Below, piece by piece: positions 45,473 to 54,125 of a stretch of 64,000 nt of DNA; position 1 is the stretch's first letter; each line of letters starts with the position of its first letter. A program made the translations under genes and the position numbers. The stretch lies in contig NZ_CP020465.1 in assembly GCF_002076895.1 (NCBI RefSeq), forward strand, positions 3,286,001 to 3,350,000. Reading direction: 5' to 3'. The notes under the pieces are model-generated. The model had not been told where the DNA came from and ran no database searches. It saw nothing but the letters and a program-made list of their open reading frames with translations. This DNA is from Cognaticolwellia beringensis. Its GTDB lineage: Bacteria; Pseudomonadota; Gammaproteobacteria; Enterobacterales; Alteromonadaceae.

Positions 45473-47326
45473 ATGAACATTAAGCAAAACAATTTTTTCA
45501 AAAAATCATTATTATCACTTGCTGTTGCCGGCGCTATGTCGACAGCTTTTATTGCGTCAGCAAATGCAGAAAACAGCGCAAAAGATATCGAAATTTTAAC
45601 GGTAACGGCGACACGTACACAGTTAAATATTGATGACACGCTCACTAGCCAAGTGGTTATTACACGAGCGGATATCGAACTTGCTAATCCTATTTCTTTA
45701 TTAGACCTACTGTCTACAGTACCGAGTATTGATATAGCAACGAATGGCGGCAGAGGCCAAAATTCTTCTATTTTTATGCGTGGTACTAACTCAGATCACA
45801 CCTTGGTTCTTATTGATGGTGTGCGTGTCAGTTCTGCTACATCGGGTGGCACAAGTTTAAATACTATTTCACCTGAAATGATCGAGCGTATCGAAATAGT
45901 ACAAGGACCTCGTGCAGCATTATGGGGTTCAGACGCTATTGGTGGTGTTATTCAAATTTTCACCCGTCAATTATCTGCAGGTGAATTATTTGCAGGCGCT
46001 AGTTATGGTAGCGACAACTTTACTAAATTTAATGCGGGTGCCGGTATTAGCCATGGTGATGGCCAAACAACGATTACCATTAGTAAAGAAGAAAGCGATG
46101 GCTATGATGTGCAAGAAGGTGACGAAACTGATGATGACGGTTACGACTTTACTTCTGTTGCGATCAGAGGCCAGCAAAAAGTTAGTGAAGATTTTTCATT
46201 AGAATGGATGCTTTCAAGTGATAGCGGCGATAACGAGTACGATGGTTACTATAATGGTTCTGATATTAAAAACCATGCATGGTTACTACGTGCTAATTAC
46301 GCTAGCAATATTAATGGCGTAAACAACAATACGGTATTTTCTGTCGGCCAAAATCGTGACAGTACTGACAGTCTTAGTGATGGTCAGTCACAAGGTGTTT
46401 TCGAAACTCGTCGTAATCAATATTCAATTGTGAACAGCAGCCAACTTTCAGCTGACTTACAAATTAACCTTGGTGTTGATTACTATCAAGATGACGTGTC
46501 TAAAAGTACCACGGTATATGACAAAGAAGAAAGAGACACCACAGGTGTTTTCGCTCATGCTTTATATACTGAAAACGATTGGACATTTGAAGCAACAGTA
46601 AGACACGACAACGTTGAAGACGTTAACTCAGAAAACACCTATAACGTTGGTGTTGGTCAAAAAATTGATCAAGATACTCGCATTGTGCTTAATTACGGCA
46701 CAGGCTTTAAAGTACCGACTTACAATGATTTATTTTACCCAGGCTTTGGCACGCCAACGCTTAATTCTGAGCTTTCTGAAACGGCAGAGCTATTTTTAGA
46801 AACTAAAATTTATGACGTAAATACCAGTGTTAGTCTTTATCGTTCAAAAATTGATGACTTAATTGGTCGTAGAGATGGCGCTGCAGCGAATTTCGAAAAA
46901 GTGGAAATTAACGGTATTGAAATTTCAGCGAATTACCTTGCTTTGGGTGGCACGCATGATGTTAATATTTCGTATACAGATGCTGAAGATCAATCGTCAA
47001 CAACATCTACCGGTGAATTAGGTTATGAGCAATTAATTCGCCGCGCTAAAGAAAAGTTTAACTATAAATTTGTTACTACGATCAGCGAAGTCGATGTTTA
47101 TGCAGAATACCAATTTGTTGGCTCAAGAACAGATGATGTTTACGGTATTGGTAAAGTTGATTTAAGCAGTTATCAATTGATTAACTTAGGCTTGAACTAT
47201 GACGTGTCAAATAACTTTAGTGTTTCTTCACGCGTGACCAACCTACTTGATAAAGAGTATCAAACAGCAAGTAGTTACAACTCACAAGAACGTGCTTTTT
47301 ACGTGGGTATTACTTACAAAAACTAA
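45473..47326 (+). CDS. btuB: TonB-dependent vitamin B12 receptor
   Basis: The 617-residue protein has a signal peptide (FFKKSLLSLAVAGAMSTAFIASANA) and a TonB-box-like segment near the N-terminus (ILTVTATRT). The plug domain carries the typical SIFMRGTNSDHTLVLIDGVR and RIEIVQGPRAALWGSDAIGGVI motifs, and the beta-barrel ends in FYVGITYKN. Length and motifs match BtuB. It takes up cobalamins across the outer membrane with energy from TonB. A cobalamin riboswitch precedes it, which strongly supports the substrate, and a terminator follows. Confidence 0.93.
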   Translation: MNIKQNNFFKKSLLSLAVAGAMSTAFIASANAENSAKDIEILTVTATRTQLNIDDTLTSQVVITRADIELANPISLLDLLSTVPSIDIATNGGRGQNSSIFMRGTNSDHTLVLIDGVRVSSATSGGTSLNTISPEMIERIEIVQGPRAALWGSDAIGGVIQIFTRQLSAGELFAGASYGSDNFTKFNAGAGISHGDGQTTITISKEESDGYDVQEGDETDDDGYDFTSVAIRGQQKVSEDFSLEWMLSSDSGDNEYDGYYNGSDIKNHAWLLRANYASNINGVNNNTVFSVGQNRDSTDSLSDGQSQGVFETRRNQYSIVNSSQLSADLQINLGVDYYQDDVSKSTTVYDKEERDTTGVFAHALYTENDWTFEATVRHDNVEDVNSENTYNVGVGQKIDQDTRIVLNYGTGFKVPTYNDLFYPGFGTPTLNSELSETAELFLETKIYDVNTSVSLYRSKIDDLIGRRDGAAANFEKVEINGIEISANYLALGGTHDVNISYTDAEDQSSTTSTGELGYEQLIRRAKEKFNYKFVTTISEVDVYAEYQFVGSRTDDVYGIGKVDLSSYQLINLGLNYDVSNNFSVSSRVTNLLDKEYQTASSYNSQERAFYVGITYKN

Positions 47327-47389
47327 GCGCTATTTAGCGGTTTGATAGACCGTTAACTTGTATCTAGTTACTTGTATACATTATAACTA

Positions 47390-47415
47390 AGGGCACCCAA
47401 TGGGTGTCCTTTTTG
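47390..47415 (+). terminator. Intrinsic terminator after btuB
   Basis: AGGGCACCCA (47390-47399) and TGGGTGTCCT (47401-47410) form a 10-bp stem with one wobble pair and a tight loop, followed by a T run. Confidence 0.8.
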
Positions 47416-47493
47416 TATTATCCTTTTTGTATTAGCGCTACTTCGATTTGTATATAAATTTGATTACTGATTACTGATTACTGAAAGATATGA

Positions 47494-48528
47494 TTAGCTC
47501 AGTTGCTTGCAAGCCTTAGCACAGGCAATGGCTAAACGCTCAAGCGTGTCTGCTGTTGTTATGCCAAATCTCAGAGTGTCTTGTTCATCGGCAAGGCGAC
47601 AATAAACACCTTGTTGGCATAACAAATGATAAAGTTTTTTTGCGCTATCGCTTTGTCTAAATTCTACGGTTAGAAATAGATCACAGCCTTTAATAGCCAA
47701 AATTAATGTGTTGGGAAATACCTGTAAAAGTTTATTTTCCTGCGCGGTGCTTAATTGCTTTAAGGTCTGTTTTTGTTTTTCTTGCCAGTGGGTATCACAT
47801 AATGCTTGCTCGGCAACGGTTTGTGCGGGTCCATTGACTTGCCATGGCCCTAATAACGCTTCGAAGGTTTTACACCAAGCATTGTTTGCGACTAGAAAAC
47901 CAATACGAATACCGGCTAAACCAAAAAACTTCCCAAAAGAACGCAGCACTAAACAGTGACTGTCATTCACCTGTTGACAATAAGACTGCTCAGCGGGCAT
48001 AACATCGACAAAGGCTTCATCAAGCACTAATAAACCGTTAAGTTGCTTTAATTGTTGATGGTATTGTTTGATGATATTAACGTTGAAGTACTGGCCTGTG
48101 GGGTTATTAGGATTAATAATAACAACAACACAACCTGCGGACAACGCGGTTATTTCTGGCAATGCATTGCGGTAAAAATGCAAATTATATCCTGCCATTT
48201 TCCAAGCATGTGCATGCTCTTTATAACCACGCTCGGGTAAATAAACATCTTCTGAGCTGGCATTTTTTTGTCGATAAACGCCAGGTAGGGCTTTTATAAT
48301 AGCTTGGCTGCCGTTGGTGATCACCAGTTGTGAACATTGATAATACTGTTTTGCCGCTGCAATGAGTGTTGGGTTTTGTTGTGGCAACTGCTGCCATACA
48401 TTCAGTGGAATGTTGGGGATTGAGTAACACGTAGGTGCAATACCGGTTGATAGGTCGAGCCAATCAGCCATGGGTATTTTATAGTGTTCAGCCACTTGTT
48501 GCAGTTGGCCTCCATGCATTAATGCCAT
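47494..48528 (-). CDS. cobD: L-threonine-O-3-phosphate decarboxylase / aminotransferase-like PLP enzyme of cobalamin synthesis
   Basis: The 344-residue PLP protein has the fold-type I lysine K200 in RSFGKFFGLAGIRIGF and the LVLDEAFVD aspartate. The N-terminal HGGQLQQVAEHY and LDLSTGIAP motifs are characteristic of CobD/CobC enzymes. It decarboxylates threonine phosphate to (R)-1-amino-2-propanol phosphate, the linker between corrin and nucleotide loop. The linker is used by CbiB, encoded just upstream in the same operon (38 bases apart). No threonine kinase (PduX) is visible in the window. Confidence 0.88.
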   Translation of the reverse strand: MALMHGGQLQQVAEHYKIPMADWLDLSTGIAPTCYSIPNIPLNVWQQLPQQNPTLIAAAKQYYQCSQLVITNGSQAIIKALPGVYRQKNASSEDVYLPERGYKEHAHAWKMAGYNLHFYRNALPEITALSAGCVVVIINPNNPTGQYFNVNIIKQYHQQLKQLNGLLVLDEAFVDVMPAEQSYCQQVNDSHCLVLRSFGKFFGLAGIRIGFLVANNAWCKTFEALLGPWQVNGPAQTVAEQALCDTHWQEKQKQTLKQLSTAQENKLLQVFPNTLILAIKGCDLFLTVEFRQSDSAKKLYHLLCQQGVYCRLADEQDTLRFGITTADTLERLAIACAKACKQLS

Positions 48529-48566
48529 ATCATTCCTGTGCTTAAATCATCAAATCATTCAAAAAA

Positions 48567-49580
48567 TTATAATAAAACGTTGCCAAAACCACTTGCCAGT
48601 TGAAAAACCAATACACCCGCCAATAATAACAAACTGGCGCGGCTCACCAACTGTAAACTGCTAGTAATGTCATCGGTACTAATATTTTTTCCTGAACCCA
48701 GAGTGACAGATTGAATGACTTTACCGTGGTAGAGCGCACTTCCGCCCAATTTTCTATTTAAAACCGTTGCACCAGCAGCCATAACCCAGCCACCATTATG
48801 ACTTTTGTATTTATTACCTTGTTGAAAGGCGTTAACCATTGCAGGAATAAATCGTCCTCGTGCTAAACCTTGTATAGCATAAAGCAGGGTACAACATTTA
48901 CCAGAAATAAAGCCCAACAAGTCATCAAACTTAGCACTGGCATAACCAAAATGTTGATAGCGTGTGTTTTTATAACCCCACATTGCATCTAAGGTATTGG
49001 CAAATCGGTGTAAAATAACCAGCGGGGCACCGCCAATTAAATAATAAATAAGGGAAGCGATAACCGCGTCGTGGCCATTTTCTAGCATTGACTCTACGGT
49101 TGCTCTGGACATTTCTTGCTCGGTAAGTGCTGCGGTTTCTCGACTGACAATATAACCCGTAAAATGACGTGCGCTGCTAAGGTCGCCAGATTTTAATGGC
49201 CGATATATTTGCATCGCATGCTGATACAAGCTCTTAAGACCAATACATAAGTAAAGCACGTAAGCATCAAGTAAAATTTGCCAATACCAAATTAAATTAT
49301 TACAGAAATAAAAATAGCTAATAGGCAAAGGTAACACAAGTAAACACCACGCAAGGGTGCCTAGTAATTTAGCTTGTATAGCACCTTGAGTTGAATGTTC
49401 AGGATTTAATTGCTCTGCTAGCTTATTTGCCAGCCATCCAAAGCCGACTAAATAGTGGAAGTACTTTGCTTCACCAAACACTTTATCAAGTATTAACGCC
49501 AATAATAGCGTGCAAAAGACGGCAAAGTTGGGCAACCATAAAAGGGCGAGGTCAATTACATTGTCGATGGATATGGCCAT
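48567..49580 (-). CDS. cbiB: Adenosylcobinamide-phosphate synthase (CbiB/CobD)
   Basis: The 337-residue integral membrane protein has several hydrophobic helices (for example FCTLLLALILDKVFGEAKYF and LLGTLAWCLLVLPLPISYF). It also shows the CbiB-type segments SRETAALTEQEMSRATVES and ENGHDAVIASLIYYLIGGAPL. It joins aminopropanol (phosphate) to adenosylcobyric acid to give adenosylcobinamide (phosphate). It is the middle gene of a three-gene minus-strand operon, 46 bases from the phosphatase gene and 38 bases from cobD. Confidence 0.9.
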   Translation of the reverse strand: MAISIDNVIDLALLWLPNFAVFCTLLLALILDKVFGEAKYFHYLVGFGWLANKLAEQLNPEHSTQGAIQAKLLGTLAWCLLVLPLPISYFYFCNNLIWYWQILLDAYVLYLCIGLKSLYQHAMQIYRPLKSGDLSSARHFTGYIVSRETAALTEQEMSRATVESMLENGHDAVIASLIYYLIGGAPLVILHRFANTLDAMWGYKNTRYQHFGYASAKFDDLLGFISGKCCTLLYAIQGLARGRFIPAMVNAFQQGNKYKSHNGGWVMAAGATVLNRKLGGSALYHGKVIQSVTLGSGKNISTDDITSSLQLVSRASLLLLAGVLVFQLASGFGNVLL

Positions 49581-49626
49581 AACTTAGCAACTTATAATAT
49601 GCGAAATTTACAGGGTGATGAATCAC

Positions 49627-50208
49627 TTAACCTAATAACTGAAAACGTTGGTTGTCATGCTGGTAGCTTAATGGAAACAAACAGCCATTTTTGAATAGCT
49701 GATAAGCATTTCCCGTTGCACTGTGGCCTAATTTTGCTAAAAAGCAGCGTAAAGCTTCACCATGAAAAATAACTAATAAATTTTTATTGATATTGTTTTT
49801 AGCCAAGGTTTCTAATGCTTGATAAATTCGGCTTGCACAGTTTACGGCACTTTCGCCATCTTCCGGGGGAAGCGCCGTAAATTGATGTAATATTTCGTGA
49901 TAGCTTTTATCGCTCTTAATATCATCAACATACTGTCCTTGCCAATGGCCTAAATCTCGTTCAATCAGTTTGTCTGATATGCACAATGGGGCATTTAATT
50001 GCTGTTGGCATAATTTAGCGCTAGAAACGGCTCGACCTAATGAAGAAGACACAATTAAGTTTATCTCTTGATCCGCAAGATGCATCGCCAGTGCTTTTGA
50101 TTGCTGTTTACCTGTTTCGGTTAATTCGCTATCTAATTGTCCTTGAAAGCGTTGGACTTTATTCCATTGCGTTTCGCCATGTCGAGCTAAATATAAGTTT
50201 GTTGTCAT
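49627..50208 (-). CDS. Second histidine phosphatase of the cobalamin region
   Basis: The 193-residue protein has the phosphatase RHG motif (R9-H10-G11, LARHGETQWN) and the second histidine in VIFHGEALRCFL. It is the first gene of the minus-strand operon with cbiB and cobD, and so is a second candidate for the CobC step. It is about 40 residues shorter than the phosphatase at 39906, and its RHGETQWN-x-x-x-RFQG start is more typical of CobC than that one. The two may act on alpha-ribazole phosphate and adenosylcobalamin phosphate respectively, or one may have another target. No riboswitch precedes this operon. Confidence 0.75.
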   Translation of the reverse strand: MTTNLYLARHGETQWNKVQRFQGQLDSELTETGKQQSKALAMHLADQEINLIVSSSLGRAVSSAKLCQQQLNAPLCISDKLIERDLGHWQGQYVDDIKSDKSYHEILHQFTALPPEDGESAVNCASRIYQALETLAKNNINKNLLVIFHGEALRCFLAKLGHSATGNAYQLFKNGCLFPLSYQHDNQRFQLLG

Positions 50209-50394
50209 TTATTAGCTTCTAGAGCTTGGTAGCGGTTGAATTGAATTCATTGGACGAGGAGAATAACCAAATCATCCACGCGATTCAATGCAAATATTGC
50301 GTCAAATGGTGATTGTATTTTCAAAGTCTAATTTGTCACTGACAAAGCTTGTTAGTTGTTGAATAACCACTAGACATGGCGTAATATCAGCGCT

Positions 50395-50625
50395 GATTTA
50401 GGTGTCTTCAGTTTTATTTTATTGATAACTACAATGAGTAAAATTACACAAACGAAGATGAAACGTGAAACTGGTGAAATACCTGTACTGCCCCCGCAAC
50501 GGTAACTGTGAGCAGCAACAAAACCACTGTATGAGTCATGATTGAACTTAGTTCGAAAGTGAAGGTATGGGAAGGTGTTGCAAATGCGCTGATCAGGAGT
50601 CCGGAGACCGGCCTGATCATATCTT
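50395..50625 (+). promoter_or_regulatory. Cobalamin riboswitch upstream of the btuM-like gene
   Basis: The core is canonical: AAACTGGTGAAATACCTGTACTGCCCCCGCAACGGTAA spread over 50468-50505, read as ligand core plus CCCCCGCAACGG. The B12-box region is AGTCCGGAGACC near 50598-50609. Boundaries approximate. The final part forms a hairpin (see the terminator entry). It precedes the membrane protein gene by about 220 bases. Confidence 0.9.
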
Positions 50626-50627
50626 TT
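50591..50627 (+). terminator. Terminator-like hairpin that includes the B12 box
   Basis: GATCAGG (50591-50597) pairs with CCTGATC (50612-50618), and an inner CCGG pairs with CCGG, leaving a three-base bulge and an AGA loop. A T-rich stretch (ATCTTTTTA) follows. Because it shares bases with the B12 box, it may be the switch element, but alternative pairing was not calculated. Confidence 0.55.
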
Positions 50628-50846
50628 TATGCAAATTAAGACGTAATTGCACACATGAGATATTACTCGACAACTGCGGTGGGCGGTGATTCAGAGAACA
50701 GTAAACGGTCTGGATTTTGTTACCAACGCATTATTTTATTACTGTATTTTCAACACGTTAATAATTAAAAATGCCAGCTACACCGTTTACCAACTTTGAT
50801 TTCCTACACCGTTAACATTAGATATGTTTTAGACAACGGAATCGTT

Positions 50847-51458
50847 ATGAAATCAGTTAACCAAAAATTACCTATGAGTTTGCTCATTGCTGTATTGGCA
50901 GTACTTACTTTGCTTATGCTCGCAACACGCACCCATCACTTCGCCAGTTTTAATCACTTACCAAGCGCATCAATTGCTATTTTCTTCTTAGCCGGTATGT
51001 ATTTACGAAATATTAAAGCTTTTTGGTTTTTTTATATTCTGACGCTAACGGTAGATCTTGGCTCATCCTATTATCGCGGACAGTTTGGCGACTGCATTAC
51101 CACCTCATACCCTGCGCTAGTATTAAGTTACGCGGCTATGTTTACTGCCGGTTACTTTACTCGACCTAACTGGGAGAAAAATATTTGGCAAACCAATGTT
51201 GTTAAAATAGCAGCAGCCTTGTTTGTCGCTAGCTCTATTGCCTTTTTCATATCAAATGGCAGCTATTACGCATTTTCAGGTAACTTTCCTGACTTGTCAT
51301 GGGCCGAATATACCTCTCGTGTCGATAAATATTACTTAAAATCTATTTATAATCCTGTTTTCTATGTTATTTCGGCTATTGTTATTGATTTTACGTTGAG
51401 TCATTTTTTCGTTAATAAAGCGATAAAAGATAACCTTCGTATCAACAATGGTCATTAG
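50847..51458 (+). CDS. btuM: Probable BtuM-like inner-membrane cobalamin transporter
   Basis: From the ATG at 50847 the protein has 203 residues and about six hydrophobic helices (near 11-27, 41-53, 57-70, 89-104, 119-136 and 172-190). It has a single cysteine, C83 in GQFGDCITTSYP, at the start of a loop. BtuM proteins are about this length, have six helices, occur without an ECF energising module and use one conserved cysteine near residue 80 to bind the cobalt of cobalamin. This matches well. A cobalamin riboswitch precedes the gene and cobB and cobO follow. It is therefore a good candidate for inner-membrane B12 uptake in place of BtuCD, which is not seen here. Confidence 0.68.
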   Translation: MKSVNQKLPMSLLIAVLAVLTLLMLATRTHHFASFNHLPSASIAIFFLAGMYLRNIKAFWFFYILTLTVDLGSSYYRGQFGDCITTSYPALVLSYAAMFTAGYFTRPNWEKNIWQTNVVKIAAALFVASSIAFFISNGSYYAFSGNFPDLSWAEYTSRVDKYYLKSIYNPVFYVISAIVIDFTLSHFFVNKAIKDNLRINNGH

Positions 51459-51503
51459 TTTTAGTTGTTCATTACGCACTAATTTTTATAACAGGAGTTT
51501 TTA

Positions 51504-52940
51504 ATGGCTACAGTGAATAAGCAATCGTCAGCAGCTAAAAGTAAAGCGACTCAAGCGCCATTATTTCAAGACAAGTCCAAGCAGATACAAGGTAAAGGGG
51601 TGATGTGTTCGGCATTAATTATTGCCGCACCGCATTCAGGCTCAGGTAAAACTACAGTTACCGCAGCAATTGCACGTTTTCATCGTAATAAAGGCCGTAA
51701 GGTCGCGGTATTTAAAGTGGGCCCCGACTTTATTGATCCGATGATTTTGCGTAAAGCCAGTGGCGAATTAGTTTATCAATTAGACTTATGGTTGGTCGGT
51801 GAACAAGCTTGTCAGGATTTACTTTATCGGGCAGCCATCGAGTCAGATCTCATTTTAATTGAAGGTGTTATGGGCTTATTTGATGGCACGCCCAGTAGTG
51901 CCGACTTGGCGGAATATTTTAATATTCCAGTACTCGGCGTTATTGATGCTAAAGCGATGGCACAAACCTTTGCAGCAGTCACTTTTGGCCTCGCTAAATA
52001 TCGAGAAAACTTACCGTTTTCTGGCGTAATTGCTAATCGTGTTAATAGCGATCGTCATGCTGAATTGTTAAGTGATAGCTTACCCCAAGAGTTTACATTT
52101 TATGGTCGTATGCCCAAAGATAGCGCCATCACCTTACCCGAGCGTCATTTAGGTTTAGTACAAGCGCAAGAGCTAGCCGATATAGACGCTCAATTAGATC
52201 AAGCGGCGAGTCATATTGCTAATACAGGGTTGATTGATTTACCAAAAGAAATTGAGTTTTTTGCCTCTGACAACGATAGCCAAACAGACTTTATTCATCG
52301 TGCATTAGTCGGCACGCGCATTATTATCATTAGAGACAATGCCTTTAGTTTTATTTATGCTGCTAATATTGCTTTTTTACAGCAAGCAGGTGCCGAACTC
52401 GTGTATTGTTCAGCATTGATTGATGAACACTTACCTGAAGGTGATATTTTATATATTCCCGGTGGCTATCCCGAATTATATGCTGAGCAGTTAATGAATA
52501 ATGTCAGTTTTATAAGTGATGTAAAAAAATTTGCAGACAGCAACAAGCCCATTATTGCTGAATGTGGTGGTATGTTGTATTTACTTGACCAATTAATCGA
52601 TTTTTCAGGCAATTTATTTTCAATGCTTGGGCTTATGCCGGGCAAAGCCATAATGCAGAAAAAACTCGCCGCTATAGGATCACAGTGGGTTGATTTACCA
52701 TTGAGTAATCAAGACCTTGATAGTAATGCTGTAAATAATATAATGCGAGGACACAGTTTCCATTATTCCTCTGCGCAAATTGATTTAGAGCCCATTGGCC
52801 AAACTACGCACCACCCGAGTGAACGCGCAGGCGAGTTTGTTTACCAACATAACAATATTATTGCATCATATATGCATTGGTATTTTCCAAGCAATCCAGG
52901 CTTAACCTTGCGTATTTTTAATAAAGCGCGCTGTTTGTAG
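51504..52940 (+). CDS. cobB: Cobyrinic acid a,c-diamide synthase
   Basis: The 478-residue protein has, after an N-terminal extension of about 33 residues, the P-loop APHSGSGKTT and PDFIDPMILRKASG of the ATP-binding domain. The C-terminal class I amidotransferase domain has its cysteine in IAECGGMLYLL and a HSFHYS motif. It amidates carboxylates a and c of cobyrinate (or hydrogenobyrinate) using glutamine. AGGAG is eight bases before the ATG at 51504, which supports keeping the extension. It lies between the btuM-like gene and cobO in the same direction. No gene of corrin ring assembly is visible, so it would serve salvage of incomplete corrinoids. Confidence 0.9.
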   Translation: MATVNKQSSAAKSKATQAPLFQDKSKQIQGKGVMCSALIIAAPHSGSGKTTVTAAIARFHRNKGRKVAVFKVGPDFIDPMILRKASGELVYQLDLWLVGEQACQDLLYRAAIESDLILIEGVMGLFDGTPSSADLAEYFNIPVLGVIDAKAMAQTFAAVTFGLAKYRENLPFSGVIANRVNSDRHAELLSDSLPQEFTFYGRMPKDSAITLPERHLGLVQAQELADIDAQLDQAASHIANTGLIDLPKEIEFFASDNDSQTDFIHRALVGTRIIIIRDNAFSFIYAANIAFLQQAGAELVYCSALIDEHLPEGDILYIPGGYPELYAEQLMNNVSFISDVKKFADSNKPIIAECGGMLYLLDQLIDFSGNLFSMLGLMPGKAIMQKKLAAIGSQWVDLPLSNQDLDSNAVNNIMRGHSFHYSSAQIDLEPIGQTTHHPSERAGEFVYQHNNIIASYMHWYFPSNPGLTLRIFNKARCL

Positions 52941-52964
52941 AGGCTTGCAAAGCTATAAATAATA

Positions 52965-53624
52965 ATGAGTGTATTTATGAATGATATTAATAAAGATCCT
53001 GCGGCTCAATCGCAAGTGGAAGTAGCCAAAACAAAAGAGCAAAAACACATAGAACGACAAAAAAAAATTAAAGCCAATGTAGATAAACGAGTAGCTCAAG
53101 CAACTGAAGAACGCGGTGTTTTTGTTGTTATAACGGGAAATGGTAAAGGTAAAAGTACTTCTGGCTTTGGTACCGTACTGCGCGCTATTGGCCACGGTCA
53201 AAAGGCCGGTGTTGTGCAATTTATCAAAGGCACAAAGTGGGAATGCGGAGAAATGAATATTTTAAAGCAATTCTCTGTTCAGCATCATGTCATGGGGACT
53301 GGTTTTACTTGGGAAACCCAAAGTACAGAAACTGATATAGCGGCAGCTAAAGTGGCATGGCAAAAAAGTAAAGAAATGTTGAGTGATGAAAGCCTTGATA
53401 TTGTTTTACTCGATGAAATGACTTACATGGTTAAATATGGCTACATTGAACTAGATGAGATTATTGAAGCAGTGAATAACCGCCCTAAAATGCAACATGT
53501 TTTAATTACGGGTCGAGCGTGTCATCGCAGATTACTAGAGCTAGCTGATACTGTTTCGGAAGTACAGCCCATAAAACATGCGTTTAACGCAGGCATAATG
53601 GCGCAAAAAGGCTTAGATTGGTAA
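52965..53624 (+). CDS. cobO: Cob(I)yrinic acid a,c-diamide adenosyltransferase
   Basis: The 219-residue protein has a lysine-rich N-terminal helix and the P-loop GNGKGKSTSGFG, followed by VQFIKGTKWECGE and IVLLDEMTYMVKYGY, all typical of CobO/BtuR-type adenosyltransferases. It transfers the adenosyl group of ATP to cob(I)alamin or its precursors. It starts 24 bases after cobB and is the last gene of this cobalamin segment. A hairpin (ACCCATTA paired with TAATGGGT, near 53648-53666) follows but has no T run. Confidence 0.93.
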   Translation: MSVFMNDINKDPAAQSQVEVAKTKEQKHIERQKKIKANVDKRVAQATEERGVFVVITGNGKGKSTSGFGTVLRAIGHGQKAGVVQFIKGTKWECGEMNILKQFSVQHHVMGTGFTWETQSTETDIAAAKVAWQKSKEMLSDESLDIVLLDEMTYMVKYGYIELDEIIEAVNNRPKMQHVLITGRACHRRLLELADTVSEVQPIKHAFNAGIMAQKGLDW

Positions 53625-53647
53625 GTTAAAGAACTCAATAATACCAA

Positions 53648-53666
53648 ACCCATTAAAATAATGGGT
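53648..53666 (+). terminator. Hairpin after cobO, weak terminator candidate
   Basis: ACCCATTA pairs with TAATGGGT around an AAA loop. No T run follows, so its strength as a terminator is uncertain. Confidence 0.4.
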
Positions 53667-53802
53667 CAATAACCGTATAACAAAATGCTAAAGTGGAACA
53701 ATTACATAAGTTGGCTGCTCCTTGTACCACGCGCATTATAGCCAGATGAACTTCCCCTATAGTTTGGCTAACAGGCAAATAAAATAAGGAGTAATCTCAA
53801 TT

Positions 53803-53982
53803 ATGGATGATAAAACCAAAGACAATCTCAAAACTAGTGCTTTATTGGCTACTGGAACATTAACTCAATTTGCACTTTTAAAGTCTATGACTCAATCTAA
53901 AATACTGACTGTTATGGTAATTGTTGGAGCTATTTTATTTGGTGGTTTGGTTATGTTTTTAATTAAAATGTCTGGTACATAA
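53803..53982 (+). CDS. Small membrane protein, 59 residues
   Basis: An ATG at 53803 with AAGGAG eleven bases upstream opens a 59-codon frame ending at 53982. The protein has a charged N-terminus (MDDKTKDNLKTS) and a hydrophobic helix (LTVMVIVGAILFGGLVMFLI) near the C-terminus. I recognise no family. It lies after cobO in the same direction and is followed by two more small membrane protein genes, which together look like one module of unknown role. Confidence 0.55.
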   Translation: MDDKTKDNLKTSALLATGTLTQFALLKSMTQSKILTVMVIVGAILFGGLVMFLIKMSGT

Positions 53983-54125
53983 ATCCTCCATTTATTTGGA
54001 GTGCTAGTTAGGTTTTAAGGTAGGGCTAATGTCCGTAGGTTTTTCTCCTTCTTTACCTTTTTTTAGTCTGCTATTTCATTGTCTCAGATTGGGGCATTTA
54101 CATTTTCATTTACTGAGGAGTTACT

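Larger units (their letters stand above)
50209..50846 (+). other. Divergent leader region between the phosphatase operon and the btuM-like gene
   Basis: No protein gene is supported; an open frame on the minus strand here only shadows the riboswitch. The cobalamin riboswitch spans about 50395-50625 and ends in a terminator-like hairpin. The 220 bases after it hold the start of the btuM-like gene; an ATG-initiated frame from 50796 runs into it. The left 180 bases must hold the minus-strand promoter. Confidence 0.6.

Noticed and set aside
50370..50654. Minus-strand open frame of 94 codons over the riboswitch
   Set aside because: It lies exactly on the cobalamin riboswitch, has no protein-like composition and no good ribosome-binding site; it is a chance reading of a structured RNA.
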